Source: an uncultured Alphaproteobacteria bacterium
Lineage (GTDB): Bacteria; Pseudomonadota; Alphaproteobacteria; RF32; CAG-239
Direction of reading: 5' to 3'
Assembly (NCBI GenBank): GCA_902464275.1
Contig: CABQIK010000005.1
Coordinates: forward strand, 22,389 to 86,388
Length of the DNA stretch: 64,000 nucleotides
In this document: positions 9,475 through 18,385 of the stretch, one piece after another
Layout of the letters: each line of letters opens with the position of its first letter
Position numbering within the stretch: position 1 is the stretch's first letter
Translations under genes and position numbers: made by a program
Notes under the pieces: generated by a model
Seen by the model: only the letters and a program-made list of their open reading frames with translations
The model's database searches: none
What the model was told of the DNA's origin: nothing

Positions 9475-9849
9475 ATGAAGTTTCTTAAAAACAATTTATT
9501 CACATTGTTAGCCTTGGGCTTAGTCTTTACAATGGCTATGGTTGGCGATGTGAGTGCGCAGACAACTGGCACTACTGTGATGGACACCGCTACCAAAAAG
9601 GCGCTTAATGTGTTTAACGCTGTTAAAACCATTATTTTCGTAGTCGGTGGTTTCGGTTTGGTTGGTCTTGCGTTCCAAGCCATTTTCGGTAAAGTAAAAT
9701 GGGCGTGGTTTGCAGGTTTAGCCGTTGGCTTGGCGGTGCTTGCCGCTGCTGGTGCAATCGTTAAGTACGCAACCGGTCAAAGTCAAATAGCGGAAAAAGA
9801 GGGTGGTTTTAATGACTCGTTTGGCCAATCAACAGGTGGCGGTTTATAA
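9475..9849 (+). CDS. VirB2/TrbC-like pilin, copy 1
   Basis: 124 residues, ATG start with AAGGAG upstream. A Sec signal peptide ends near VSA-Q (about residue 28). Two hydrophobic helices follow, at about 50-70 (TIIFVVGGFGLVGLAFQAIF) and 78-96, joined by the short basic loop GKVKWAW. This two-helix layout with a small polar loop is typical of VirB2/TrbC major pilins of type IV secretion systems. It heads a tandem array of four related genes, followed by VirB3 and VirB4, the standard VirB order. The C-terminal tail is short and differs from copy 2. IncI TraQ/TraR-like proteins share this fold plan, so the exact subfamily is open. Confidence 0.8.
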   Translation: MKFLKNNLFTLLALGLVFTMAMVGDVSAQTTGTTVMDTATKKALNVFNAVKTIIFVVGGFGLVGLAFQAIFGKVKWAWFAGLAVGLAVLAAAGAIVKYATGQSQIAEKEGGFNDSFGQSTGGGL

Positions 9850-9875
9850 GTTTTATTGTCAAAAGGAGAAAAACA

Positions 9876-10256
9876 ATGAAGTTTCTTAAAAGCAATTTAT
9901 TCACATTGTTCGCCTTGGGCTTAGTCTTTACAATGGCCATGGTTGGCGATGCAAGCGCGCAGGCAACTGGTACTACTGTTATGGATACCGCTACTAAAAA
10001 GGCGCTTAACGTGTTTAAAGCCGTTAAAACCATTATTTTCGTAGTCGGCGGTTTCGGTTTGGTTGGTCTTGCTTTTCAGGCTATTTTCGGTAAAGTAAAA
10101 TGGGCGTGGTTTGCAGGTTTAGCCGTTGGCTTGGCGGTGCTTGCCGCTGCTGGTGCAATCGTTGAGTACGCAACTGGTGATAAAACGACTACAGTAGAAA
10201 ACGGCAAATATGGAAGCTTTGGTGATTCATTCAAGGATTCTGCTCCTGGTATTTAG
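9876..10256 (+). CDS. VirB2/TrbC-like pilin, copy 2
   Basis: 126 residues and almost the same as copy 1: six differences in the first 100 residues, with the ribosome-site sequence AAGGAGAAAAACA repeated in front of the ATG. The signal peptide ends near ASA-Q and the two membrane helices are unchanged. The C-terminal tail after ATG (about residue 100 on) is unrelated to that of copy 1. This points to a recent tandem duplication in which the membrane core is conserved or homogenised while the tail varies. Such tails could be surface exposed in a pilus. Confidence 0.8.
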   Translation: MKFLKSNLFTLFALGLVFTMAMVGDASAQATGTTVMDTATKKALNVFKAVKTIIFVVGGFGLVGLAFQAIFGKVKWAWFAGLAVGLAVLAAAGAIVEYATGDKTTTVENGKYGSFGDSFKDSAPGI

Positions 10257-10273
10257 TATCGGTTGTCAAATAT

Positions 10274-10296
10274 GGGGAAAGCCTCGTGCTTTCCCC
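10274..10296 (+). other. Hairpin between pilin-like genes 2 and 3
   Basis: Perfect 9-bp stem, GGGGAAAGC / GCTTTCCCC, around the loop CTCGT. There is no T-run after it, so it is not a classic terminator. It sits after the two near-identical pilin genes and before the less similar ones. It may stabilise the upstream message or cause partial termination so that pilin is made in excess. Confidence 0.65.
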
Positions 10297-10328
10297 TACG
10301 CTTAAATTATTTTAAGGAGAATTAAACA

Positions 10329-10679
10329 ATGTTGCTTATAAATTTAAAGAAATACTTCAGCTTTGGTTTGCTGGTCTTTGCGCTTTCTTCAATTTTATGC
10401 GCAACTGATTCGTACGCCGTGTTTAAAGATTTAACCCAAACCGGCGGCGAAATTTTTGAGGGCATGAAGGGCATTATATACGGCGCCGCCGGTTTTGGTA
10501 TTATCGCCATCGCCATCGGCAGCTTTTTCGGCGCCCTTAACTGGAAGTGGCTCAGCGCCATTATAATCGGTTTGGTGGTAATATCTGCCACCGCCGGCAT
10601 TATTAATTATTTGGCGGCGGATACCGGCGCCAATGTCAGCGTCAGCGGCATTAGAGATACTTTAGTTAAGGCGGAATAA
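10329..10679 (+). CDS. VirB2/TrbC-like protein, copy 3 (divergent)
   Basis: 116 residues, ATG with AAGGAG nine bases upstream. The signal peptide ends near DSYA. Two hydrophobic helices at about 48-68 and 76-95 are separated by the loop GALNWKW, the same position and composition as the GKVKWAW loop of copies 1 and 2. Overall identity to them is low. It is likely a minor pilin-like subunit of the secretion system, or a TraQ/TraR-like membrane protein. It lies in the same operon, 17 bp before the next member. Confidence 0.7.
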   Translation: MLLINLKKYFSFGLLVFALSSILCATDSYAVFKDLTQTGGEIFEGMKGIIYGAAGFGIIAIAIGSFFGALNWKWLSAIIIGLVVISATAGIINYLAADTGANVSVSGIRDTLVKAE

Positions 10680-10696
10680 CTTGAACGGAGGCGGTC

Positions 10697-11938
10697 ATGA
10701 AACATCAATTTAAATATTTGTTTTTAACTCTGCTCTTGGGTGTGCTGCTGCTTCCGGCAAGCGCCATGGCGGCGGATAATATCTTTCAGGAAATATCGCG
10801 AAAAATGATGACCACGGTGATAGACGTTCGCCGTATTGTTTATGTGATTGCCGGTTTTGGTTTAATTATGTTTACCACGCTGGCCATTTTTAACAAAATC
10901 AGCTTTAAACACCTTGCTTATATTATGATTGGTTTGTCGTTATTAGCGGTGATGATGCCGTTTATTAACTATTTTGCCGGTGTTAATCTTGAAGATACTC
11001 AGTTCAGTTACGGTAACTTTATTAATGGAGGCTCGGCGATTGTCGGTAGCGACATCCCGAACCAGGATGGCGGCGGTAAAGATTGTACAGGTCAAGATTG
11101 CCCGAACGGCACCCCAGACCAAGACCCTAACGCAGAAATAGAAAAAGAACTTAATAAAACCCCCGGCGGCAACGGCAATAATAACGGCGGCGGCAACGGC
11201 AATAATAACGGCGGCGGTAGCGGCAATAATAACGGCGACGGTAGCGGCGTGGGCATGCAATCAGCCGGTGGTTTAAATCTACCGGCTCTCCCCGGCGGCA
11301 GCGCTGAGGGCGCCAACAGCGGCGGTTTAATTCCGCCAACCACTACCGGAGGCAATACTCCTAAGGTTACCGAATGGGATTCCAACGGCTGTCGTTATAA
11401 CAACGGCGCGCGCCAATGTTGCTCCGGCAAAATTCAAGACGGCGTATGCAAAAAAAATCCGGCGCAGGTAATGGCGGATATTCTCCGCATCGCCAATGCC
11501 GGTATTGCCGGCGCCAATCAGGCGCTTAACACGGTTGAATACGCCAAATTGCTCCAAAAAGCCGTAGAAAACGGCGCGGTGAATATCGGCGATATTATCT
11601 CCGGTGACGGCAAGGCGTTAGATAAATTGGGCGCGTTGGCGGCATCAATCGGAATGAGCGCTGACCAAATTTACACCAGCAGCGGTCATCTTAACGGTAA
11701 TTTCCAAAACTTTTTAGCTAATTTAGGTTATGTTATTGACGGTACCAGCGGCACTAACGCCGGCTCCTCTAGCATTGCCAATTCCGGCGTCGGCGCGGCG
11801 GTTGGTGGTGTAACCGGCGGTATTCAGGGGGGCGCTGATGCTGCCTCAGATGCTGCCGTTTTAGGCAGAGAAATTTACCAAACCGGTAAAAACGGCGAGG
11901 CGCTCGGCGACCGTGTAGACGACTTTTTCGGCAATTAA
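10697..11938 (+). CDS. VirB2-like membrane domain fused to Gly/Asn-rich and Cys-containing region
   Basis: 413 residues. The first 110 repeat the VirB2-like plan: signal peptide ending near AMAA, helix at about 46-66, loop NKISFKH, helix at about 75-95. After this comes a Gly/Asn-rich stretch made of an 8-residue repeat (about 158-181). A four-cysteine patch at about 227-252 includes CRYNNGARQCCSGK. The last 160 residues are Ala/Gly-rich and helical, with ADILRIANAGIAGANQALN and a Gly/Ser tail. No known fusion of this form comes to mind. It could be a pilus-tip or specialised pilin whose long domain is displayed outside. Confidence 0.6.
   Translation: MKHQFKYLFLTLLLGVLLLPASAMAADNIFQEISRKMMTTVIDVRRIVYVIAGFGLIMFTTLAIFNKISFKHLAYIMIGLSLLAVMMPFINYFAGVNLEDTQFSYGNFINGGSAIVGSDIPNQDGGGKDCTGQDCPNGTPDQDPNAEIEKELNKTPGGNGNNNGGGNGNNNGGGSGNNNGDGSGVGMQSAGGLNLPALPGGSAEGANSGGLIPPTTTGGNTPKVTEWDSNGCRYNNGARQCCSGKIQDGVCKKNPAQVMADILRIANAGIAGANQALNTVEYAKLLQKAVENGAVNIGDIISGDGKALDKLGALAASIGMSADQIYTSSGHLNGNFQNFLANLGYVIDGTSGTNAGSSSIANSGVGAAVGGVTGGIQGGADAASDAAVLGREIYQTGKNGEALGDRVDDFFGN
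11168..11239 (+). repeat. 24-bp tandem repeat coding Gly/Asn-rich octapeptides
   Basis: Three in-frame copies of a 24-bp unit encode GNGNNNGG, GNGNNNGG and GSGNNNGD. The first two are nearly the same at the DNA level. Such units can expand or contract by slippage, changing linker length without shifting frame. Confidence 0.8.
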
Positions 11939-11945
11939 CTTAAAC

Positions 11946-11973
11946 GGGCGGAGCCTGCAAACTCCGCCTGCCC
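11946..11973 (+). other. Hairpin after the VirB2-like array
   Basis: Stem GGCGGAG (11947-11953) pairs with CTCCGCC (11962-11968) across an 8-base loop, with an outer GGG/CCC partly matching. No T-run follows. It lies 8 bp after the fourth VirB2-like stop and about 95 bp before VirB3, and may separate pilin from machine expression. Confidence 0.5.
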
Positions 11974-12064
11974 ATTTGCTAAAAAGTGGATTATTTGCTA
12001 AAAGCAGTTGACGCGGCTCAAATAGCGCTTAAAAATATAAACATAATTATTAGAGGAAGCAACA

Positions 12065-12355
12065 ATGCAGGATATGATATTAAAAGCAGTGGCGCAGCCG
12101 CCCAAAATATTTTGGGGGCCGGTTTTGCCTGTGGTGCTTAATGCCGGCATTCAGTTTCCGGTAATGTTTATGGCAATCGGAGTTGCAGATATTAACCCGT
12201 TGCTTTTTGTGGTCACGTTTGTGTTGGTGCATGCCGCCATTGTTTTTGCCGGAGTTAAGGAACCTCATCTTTCGGCAATGATACAGGCTTTCGGGCAAAC
12301 CAACTTAGTTTCAAAAAATTTGTATCCGGAAAAGGGGAATAAATTTGAGCCCTGA
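12065..12355 (+). CDS. virB3: VirB3-like inner-membrane protein
   Basis: 96 residues, ATG with AGAGGAAG upstream. The short N-terminus with PPKIFWGP leads into two close hydrophobic helices (about 20-40 and 45-62), then a polar tail. VirB3/TrbD proteins have this size and hairpin layout, and they sit between VirB2 and VirB4 genes, exactly as here. The gene overlaps the start of VirB4 by 11 bp, so translation is likely coupled. VirB3 works with VirB4 at the inner-membrane base. The primary sequence is not diagnostic alone; order carries the call. Confidence 0.8.
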   Translation: MQDMILKAVAQPPKIFWGPVLPVVLNAGIQFPVMFMAIGVADINPLLFVVTFVLVHAAIVFAGVKEPHLSAMIQAFGQTNLVSKNLYPEKGNKFEP

Positions 12356-14777
12356 TTTTGATTTTTTTAATATGTTTGTGTCCGGCCTCACTAACGCTGA
12401 AGTTGTGGTGGCCGTTGTCGGTTTTATCTCAGCGGCGGCGTTTGCGGTTTTGCTCTCGTCCAAGTTCGGCTCGTGGGTTTTGCCGCAACCGCGTGAGTCG
12501 CGCGTGTCAGACTTTTTGCCGTTTGCTGAAATTATGTCAGACGGCATGACCATCCGTTGCACCAACGGCTCGTACTCTCGTGTGTTCCGTGTTACGGGGC
12601 TTGACTTGGGCTCCGCCACGCCGGAAAAAATGTATTCCATGATGGAAGCCCGCAAATCATGGATTGACAACCTTTCGGAGCTGCAAATTGTTTGCCGCGT
12701 TATCACCGACCGCGAACGCACCGCACTTGATAACGAGCAGGGCAACTTCAACAACGAAATTTTAGAAAAAGTTTCTGAAATCTGGATGAATAATATGAGC
12801 CGTGTTTACAGCAATAAACACTATATTATATTATCGGTTATTGACCGTAAAGACGCGCTCAAAGACTTAAACTACGCCAGCCAATCGTTGATTGCCACCC
12901 TTGGCGAATACGGGGTTACCCCAATGCTTGAAAGCCCCGATGGTCCGGCAACCGACAGCCCGTTTTATGTTTTCAGCCGCTTGTGCAGTCCGGTTTCAAA
13001 GCCGCTGCCCAAAGTTCGCAACGCCAAAGGCGCCGAACTTAATGAAATGCTCACCGCCGACCATATTCATTTTACGCGTGAAGACGGCATTATCCGCTTT
13101 TTCAGTGGCGATAAGGAACTGTATGAAATTGTAATGGGCATTCGCACCACCGGCGATTATATGGACGAGAGTATGATTGTCTCGCTCCTTTCCATTGACT
13201 GCGAGTTGGTGCTGTTGCACAACGTTCGCCCCATCTTTAAGCCGCAAGCCCGTATGATGCTTATTCAGCAACAGCGTATGGCCACCTTAACCAGCTTTTC
13301 ATCTGAGGTGGTAAACCAATACGGACAGGCGCTTTCAACCATTGAAGACAGCGATGCCGATTATCAGGCTTTAACCGAATATTCAATGAGCATTTTAATT
13401 AAAGGCTCCAGTAAAGAAGAGCTTGACTTTGGCGAAAGCGAAGTGCAACGTATTTGCCGTACCTACGGCGTAACGCCGGTGCGCGAGGGTTGGGTTACGC
13501 AGGCAACCTTCTTTAGCCAGTTCCCGACTTATGACACCTATCCCAGAACTTATCGTTACTTATCGCGCGTGGTTGCGCTTGCCATCTCGTTTGACAAGCC
13601 GTCCGAAGGCTTCGGCAAAAGTGACTGGGGTCCGGGAGCTATTACGGTGTTCCGCACCATGTCGGGTTCGGCGTACCGCTTCCAGTTTCACGTTTCATCT
13701 GAAGAATCTGCCGTTGCTCACTGCTGTATTATCGGTCCTACCGGTCAAGGTAAAACTACCTTGCTTACGTTTTTGGCAGGGCAGGCCATGCGTCACGGCG
13801 ACCTAAAAGTGTTTTTCTTTGACCGTCACCGCGGTGCCGAAATTTTCACCCGTTCTATCGGCGGCGCCTATGTTGGTTTTGACGGCGATGAAAAGAACGT
13901 TTCATTAAACCCGTTTGATACTGAAAACACTCCTAACAACCGTGCCTTTTTGCGCCGTTGGATGAAGTCTATCACCATGGCGGACGACGCTTTGTCAGAA
14001 CGTGAAGTTGCCCGCGCCGTTACCACCGCGTTTGACTATCTGCGCCCGGAAGAACGTATTATGAAAAACTTGTACAAAAGCTGTTTTTCGCCGACCGGAA
14101 CCATGCGCCGCGAGCTTTATCGTTGGATTAACCCTGACCAATACGGCAATATTTTTAACGCCGACACCGATAGCCTTGACTTAAAGTCTAAGCGCTTTAT
14201 GGCTTTTGACTTTACCCATATTTTTGAAGATGAAACCCTGGCTCCGGCGGTAATCAGTTACATCATGCACCGTATTCAGGGTGAGACCGGCGAAACCGGC
14301 GTGCCATCGCTGATTATGATTGATGAAACCGCGCCGATGTTAAAGCACCCGATGTTCCGTGATTACTTTATTATCGGTTTGCAAGAAGGTCGTAAAAAAC
14401 GTCAGGCGTATTTGTGCGCGTTTCAACAACCGAACATTATTGATAAATTAGGCGTCGGCGAGGTTATTCGCGGTCAGTGTCAAACCGTTATTTTCTTCCG
14501 CAACCCGCAAGCCATGATTGAAGACTACGCCAACTGGAACTTAACCCAGAGCGAGCTTGACTTTGTGTTTGGTAAAACCTACCGCGATTTTCCGTACGCT
14601 ATTTTGCTCTCGCGTCCGGCAACCGGAGAATCGGTAGTCTTAGATGTAAACTTGGGAGCGTTGGGGCCGTATCTTAAACTGTACAATTCAGGTCGTAAAA
14701 ACGTATTATTGGTTGAACAGTTGATTAAAGAATACGGTGAAGATAACTTTGTTACAAAATATTTAAATATGGCGTAA
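12345..14777 (+). CDS. virB4: VirB4 secretion ATPase
   Basis: 810 residues, TTG start with AAGGGG seven bases upstream. It is the hallmark ATPase of type IV secretion. An N-terminal VirB4/TrbE domain of about 430 residues is followed by a RecA-like domain with Walker A GPTGQGKT (464-471) and Walker B LIMIDE (656-661). The segment GLQEGRKKRQAYLCAFQQP matches the conserved VirB4 region that contacts a neighbouring subunit. A hydrophobic stretch near residues 18-38 may associate it with the membrane. The full length is typical. It shares an 11-bp overlap with VirB3. Confidence 0.95.
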   Translation: MSPDFDFFNMFVSGLTNAEVVVAVVGFISAAAFAVLLSSKFGSWVLPQPRESRVSDFLPFAEIMSDGMTIRCTNGSYSRVFRVTGLDLGSATPEKMYSMMEARKSWIDNLSELQIVCRVITDRERTALDNEQGNFNNEILEKVSEIWMNNMSRVYSNKHYIILSVIDRKDALKDLNYASQSLIATLGEYGVTPMLESPDGPATDSPFYVFSRLCSPVSKPLPKVRNAKGAELNEMLTADHIHFTREDGIIRFFSGDKELYEIVMGIRTTGDYMDESMIVSLLSIDCELVLLHNVRPIFKPQARMMLIQQQRMATLTSFSSEVVNQYGQALSTIEDSDADYQALTEYSMSILIKGSSKEELDFGESEVQRICRTYGVTPVREGWVTQATFFSQFPTYDTYPRTYRYLSRVVALAISFDKPSEGFGKSDWGPGAITVFRTMSGSAYRFQFHVSSEESAVAHCCIIGPTGQGKTTLLTFLAGQAMRHGDLKVFFFDRHRGAEIFTRSIGGAYVGFDGDEKNVSLNPFDTENTPNNRAFLRRWMKSITMADDALSEREVARAVTTAFDYLRPEERIMKNLYKSCFSPTGTMRRELYRWINPDQYGNIFNADTDSLDLKSKRFMAFDFTHIFEDETLAPAVISYIMHRIQGETGETGVPSLIMIDETAPMLKHPMFRDYFIIGLQEGRKKRQAYLCAFQQPNIIDKLGVGEVIRGQCQTVIFFRNPQAMIEDYANWNLTQSELDFVFGKTYRDFPYAILLSRPATGESVVLDVNLGALGPYLKLYNSGRKNVLLVEQLIKEYGEDNFVTKYLNMA

Positions 14778-14857
14778 TTTTGCAAAAATTGCTTTGTGGC
14801 ATATAGTTTTTATGTTAAAATATTAATATTAAGAGCGGACTGTTAAAGGAGGCCGGT

Positions 14858-16462
14858 ATGATTAAGAAAAATATTACTTTTGTAACCGCAGCGGCGTTTT
14901 TATGCGTTGCATTACACACCACCCCGTGTCAGGCTTTTTTATGGCCGACTTTTGATATTGCCGAGGTGTTAAATACCATCTCCGGCTATGTTACCAAAGC
15001 AAAATCAACTGCTTCCACCATTAAGTCAACATTATCGGTCGGCAAAATTCAGCAGGCCATCGGCGATAATGTCGGCGCTCTTTCTAAATTTGTGGATGAA
15101 AAAGAAAAAGCTGAAAAACTCCGCCAACGCCTTGAAAAGCAAAAACGCCGCGCTGAGCGTTTGGCTAAATTACGCGCTCAGTGGGAGGCTGAAATCGGCA
15201 GTATTGTTAACAATATTAAAGATCCGTATCTGCAGCTCGGCAAATATAATCTTTCTGCCACCACTAAAGACATTTTAAGCAAAGGCGATAAATATAATGA
15301 CGGCGGACAAAAAGCTTATGACGCCGCCAAGGCGGAATATGAGCAGGCAAAAGCTGAATATGACCGTCTTAAACAGCGCTATGAAACCGCTTCAGAGGCA
15401 GAAAGAGCCTCGCTTGAAGACGAATATCTTGAGGCTTTGCAAAAATATAATGCCGCCAAAGCCAAATTTGACGATGTTTCATTATCGTATCGCCCTGATA
15501 CCGGCTCCGGCAGTGAAGATTGGGACACCGGCGATGAAGAATTTGATGAAAATTTTGATGATGACTTCGGTTATGATGGCGGTTTTGATGATGTTCCTGA
15601 CCCGACCCCGGGCAGCGATAAGTCTGATAATCCGTCCGCTCCGAGCGAGCCGGATAATCCGCATGTTCCGACTTTGCCTAGTGAGCCGAGCACTCCTGAA
15701 GCTCCGGCTTTGCCTGATGAACCGAGCGATTCTGAACTTCCGGTAACTCCTGATTTTGACGGCAGTAATGATGCCGGGTTCGGCGGGGTTGAGCCTGATT
15801 TGGGCATAAAGCCTGATTTTAACGACAGACCGCTCCTTAAACCTGATTTTGATGACGGAAGCGCTTCTGACGGCGAGCGTCGCTTTAAGTACAATACTTC
15901 CGCCGCCGATAAAACCGATGATATTATCAGCTCGTATGCCGTAATGACTAAGCCCGCGGCTTTTGCGCAGTTTGTTAAGAAAAATCCAAAGTTCAAAACC
16001 GGAACCACTAAAGACGGCAAGTTTATCTATTCTGATGAAATTGCTAAAAAATGCGATATGGACGTAGATGAACTTTCCGAGGAAAAAGTCGCGGAATGTG
16101 TTAAAAAATGGGTGGTTGACTTGCATGATCCTAATGCGGAAGTTGCCGCCGAATGGCTCCGCGTATACAAAATTGCCAAGCATGACCATATCGCTAATGA
16201 CTTGGCGGTGGCTTTAACTCATAAAAACTATTCCGCTAACTTTTTGAAAGTTAACGAAGATCTTGAGAAAAAATCTGAGGCTTTAACCAACGAGCGCGAA
16301 GAAATTTCATTTTCGGGTAATGTGGCTTTAATTAACCAAGAAATAATTATCCGCTTAATGGAATCTTTAACCGGTCAGTTGGTTACTGAAAGCGTCAGCA
16401 CGCTTGAAATGCTTGATCCTGATTATTACAAAGATGACAAGAAGGATGAAGGCAATGAGTAA
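14858..16462 (+). CDS. Secreted coiled-coil protein in the VirB5 position
   Basis: 534 residues, ATG with AAGGAGG upstream. A Sec signal peptide ends near CQA-F (about 28). Residues 80-200 are strongly charged and helical with heptad-like spacing. Residues about 205-335 are Asp/Pro-rich and repetitive, with PSEPDNPHVPTLPSEPS-type motifs. The C-terminal 180 residues look folded and helical, including two cysteines (near AKKCDMD and VAECVKK) and end in a VirB5-like helix pair. It follows VirB4 directly, where VirB5 is expected. A minor-pilus or tip role is inferred; no strict VirB5 signature was recognised. Confidence 0.55.
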   Translation: MIKKNITFVTAAAFLCVALHTTPCQAFLWPTFDIAEVLNTISGYVTKAKSTASTIKSTLSVGKIQQAIGDNVGALSKFVDEKEKAEKLRQRLEKQKRRAERLAKLRAQWEAEIGSIVNNIKDPYLQLGKYNLSATTKDILSKGDKYNDGGQKAYDAAKAEYEQAKAEYDRLKQRYETASEAERASLEDEYLEALQKYNAAKAKFDDVSLSYRPDTGSGSEDWDTGDEEFDENFDDDFGYDGGFDDVPDPTPGSDKSDNPSAPSEPDNPHVPTLPSEPSTPEAPALPDEPSDSELPVTPDFDGSNDAGFGGVEPDLGIKPDFNDRPLLKPDFDDGSASDGERRFKYNTSAADKTDDIISSYAVMTKPAAFAQFVKKNPKFKTGTTKDGKFIYSDEIAKKCDMDVDELSEEKVAECVKKWVVDLHDPNAEVAAEWLRVYKIAKHDHIANDLAVALTHKNYSANFLKVNEDLEKKSEALTNEREEISFSGNVALINQEIIIRLMESLTGQLVTESVSTLEMLDPDYYKDDKKDEGNE

Positions 16463-17138
16463 GCGGTTTAAATTTGCAGTCATGCTTTTAGCCGGTATGC
16501 TTTATGCGGTTCCGGCCAAGGCTGATATTGAGGCGATAGAGGCCGCCATTAACGCCTTTGTCATTAAATATCAGGCGGTAAAAAAACAGGTGCAGGATGT
16601 TTTAACCGAGGCTAAAAATTTGGCTTCTGAAACCAAACAGGGCTTCCGAGACGCTAAAAAAGACCTGCAAAATATTAAAGATTTTAAGCTTGAAGAGCTT
16701 GATCCTAAAGAAATTGTTAAAACCGCGGTGCTCTCCGGTATGGAAAACAGCGTTGATGAAAAACCCAATGAAGATGAAAACATTGAAACCGTAAAGTCAA
16801 CTTATAACCGTACATGGGGCGAAGATCACAACAACACCGTGGCGCGCAAACTGAGTGAATCCATTAATCGCGAAAATCAGGTTGCGGCGGCGCAGTTATA
16901 CGCCCGCGCGCTGCTTTTGCGGCAAGAGTTGTTAGAGGAAGAAGACCCTGAATATTCGCTCAATACCATAGAAGAAGCCTTTAATGCCAGTAACTCCATG
17001 CAGCTGCGCTCGCTTGCGCGATGGGAACGAATTATGGGTATGCAGGATGCTATAAACTCATATAAGAGCACTATGGCTATTCAAAACTATGAAAATGAAA
17101 AATCAAAAACGCAGGAGGGTGACAATGCAGAAAAATAA
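16455..17138 (+). CDS. VirB5/TrbJ-like periplasmic protein
   Basis: 227 residues. The chosen ATG at 16455 overlaps the previous stop (ATGAGTAA) and lies just after GGATGAAGG; an upstream in-frame start would add a non-signal-like extension. A signal peptide ends near AKA-D (about 23). The rest is almost all helix: a first helical block at about 30-80, and a second at about 130-215 with RENQVAAAQLYARALLLRQE and SLARWERIMGMQDAINSYKS. This two-bundle pattern is like VirB5/TrbJ. It overlaps the next gene by 14 bp. Likely a minor pilus or core-associated component. Confidence 0.6.
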   Translation: MSKRFKFAVMLLAGMLYAVPAKADIEAIEAAINAFVIKYQAVKKQVQDVLTEAKNLASETKQGFRDAKKDLQNIKDFKLEELDPKEIVKTAVLSGMENSVDEKPNEDENIETVKSTYNRTWGEDHNNTVARKLSESINRENQVAAAQLYARALLLRQELLEEEDPEYSLNTIEEAFNASNSMQLRSLARWERIMGMQDAINSYKSTMAIQNYENEKSKTQEGDNAEK

Positions 17139-18369
17139 ATTTATTCTTTTGCTTTTGGCGCTGACCTGTGTCGGCCCTCAAGCTCGCGCCGGCTTAAAAG
17201 TTGACGTGGCGGCAACAGCGGGCAAAGTTGTTTCCGTGGTTGAGGAAACCGCCGAAAAGGCAAGCACGGTGGTAAATACCGTGGCCGGTAAAGTGCAAGA
17301 GTTTTATACCGGCGCCAATACCGCGTTTGAGAGCGTTAAAGCCCTTAAAGAAGATGTTGCGGCGGCAGCTTCTTCCGTACAAGATACTTATGAAAACACT
17401 CAGAAAAAAATTGATGAAGTTACCGGTACGGTTGAGGGCTTAAAAGATAAAGCGGTTAAAACTTATGAAGAGCAAGTTGAAGGTTTAAGCGGTTCGGATG
17501 CCGGACAGGTTTCGCAAATTACCAAACAGCTGACCGACAAAGAAAAAGAAATTGAAGACTATAAAAAGAACGCCGAAACTCAGCTGTTGGCCAATCAGCA
17601 AAGCGCCGCTACCAACTTAAAAATTTTGCAGCAAATGTATGATGAGGCAACCGATGAAGATGTTCGCAATGTTATCGGTACGCAAATTACTTTTGCGGAG
17701 CTTGATTTGCAAAATTATGTAAATCAGGCGGAGCAGTTTGAAAAAGATGAAGACAGTTTTTTACAAGACGATGAAGAATATCAAAAACTTGTGGAAGAGA
17801 AAAAACTGCTTGAAAAACAGCTTGCCGAATTTGGCATAGATACCGGTAAAAAGTTTTTTCAAACCTCGCTTGCTTCAATGCTTAAAAAGAGCCCGGAAGA
17901 AAAAACCACGGAATATAATGCCATGATAAAAGAAAACTTCTTGTTGCCCGATGAGCCCGAAAACGAGCCTAATGTTAAGCGTATTCGCACTCATCGTGAA
18001 GAAGTTTTAACCGCTGATGTTAAAAACGCCTTTATCACGGCCGCTCAGCTTAAACTGAACTTTGACGATGATTTAGAGCGCTTACAACGCAAAAAAGATA
18101 ATATCGCCGCGGTTGATGCCAAATTAACGGCCGGCAACCTGCTGATTGAACAGCGGATTGAAGATATTAAAATTTTGTATAACTACACCAATTTAATAAT
18201 TGCCGATATGCGCTTAAAAACATCGTTAAACATCCGTAACCAAAAATATCGCTTGCTGAACTATGATAAAGATCCGGCAAAGCTTAATTTGGATAATTAC
18301 GTGTTTACGGTCAAAGATGTGCCTACCGATGAAGACAAAACCGGCATTTTGGCAGGCGTAACCGATTAG
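17125..18369 (+). CDS. Exported coiled-coil protein of the secretion operon
   Basis: 414 residues, ATG at 17125 with AGGAGGG upstream. The signal peptide ends near ARA-G (about 22). Long stretches of Ala, Glu, Lys and Val at about 30-130 and 150-260 predict coiled coil. The C-terminal part has ADVKNAFITAAQLKLNFDDD and later IEQRIEDIKILYNYTNLIIA, a helix pair similar in style to VirB5/TrbJ ends. No cysteine occurs in the mature part. It overlaps the preceding gene and is 16 bp from the next. It may be a third VirB5-like paralogue or a periplasmic scaffold. Confidence 0.5.
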   Translation: MQKNKFILLLLALTCVGPQARAGLKVDVAATAGKVVSVVEETAEKASTVVNTVAGKVQEFYTGANTAFESVKALKEDVAAAASSVQDTYENTQKKIDEVTGTVEGLKDKAVKTYEEQVEGLSGSDAGQVSQITKQLTDKEKEIEDYKKNAETQLLANQQSAATNLKILQQMYDEATDEDVRNVIGTQITFAELDLQNYVNQAEQFEKDEDSFLQDDEEYQKLVEEKKLLEKQLAEFGIDTGKKFFQTSLASMLKKSPEEKTTEYNAMIKENFLLPDEPENEPNVKRIRTHREEVLTADVKNAFITAAQLKLNFDDDLERLQRKKDNIAAVDAKLTAGNLLIEQRIEDIKILYNYTNLIIADMRLKTSLNIRNQKYRLLNYDKDPAKLNLDNYVFTVKDVPTDEDKTGILAGVTD

Positions 18370-18385
18370 TAAGGAGTAATAAGCA

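Noticed and set aside
15482..16189. A 235-codon open frame on the minus strand
   Set aside because: It lies opposite a signal-peptide protein with a good ribosome site in a tight operon. Its basic, Arg/Ile-rich product is the mirror of the Asp/Pro-rich repeats.
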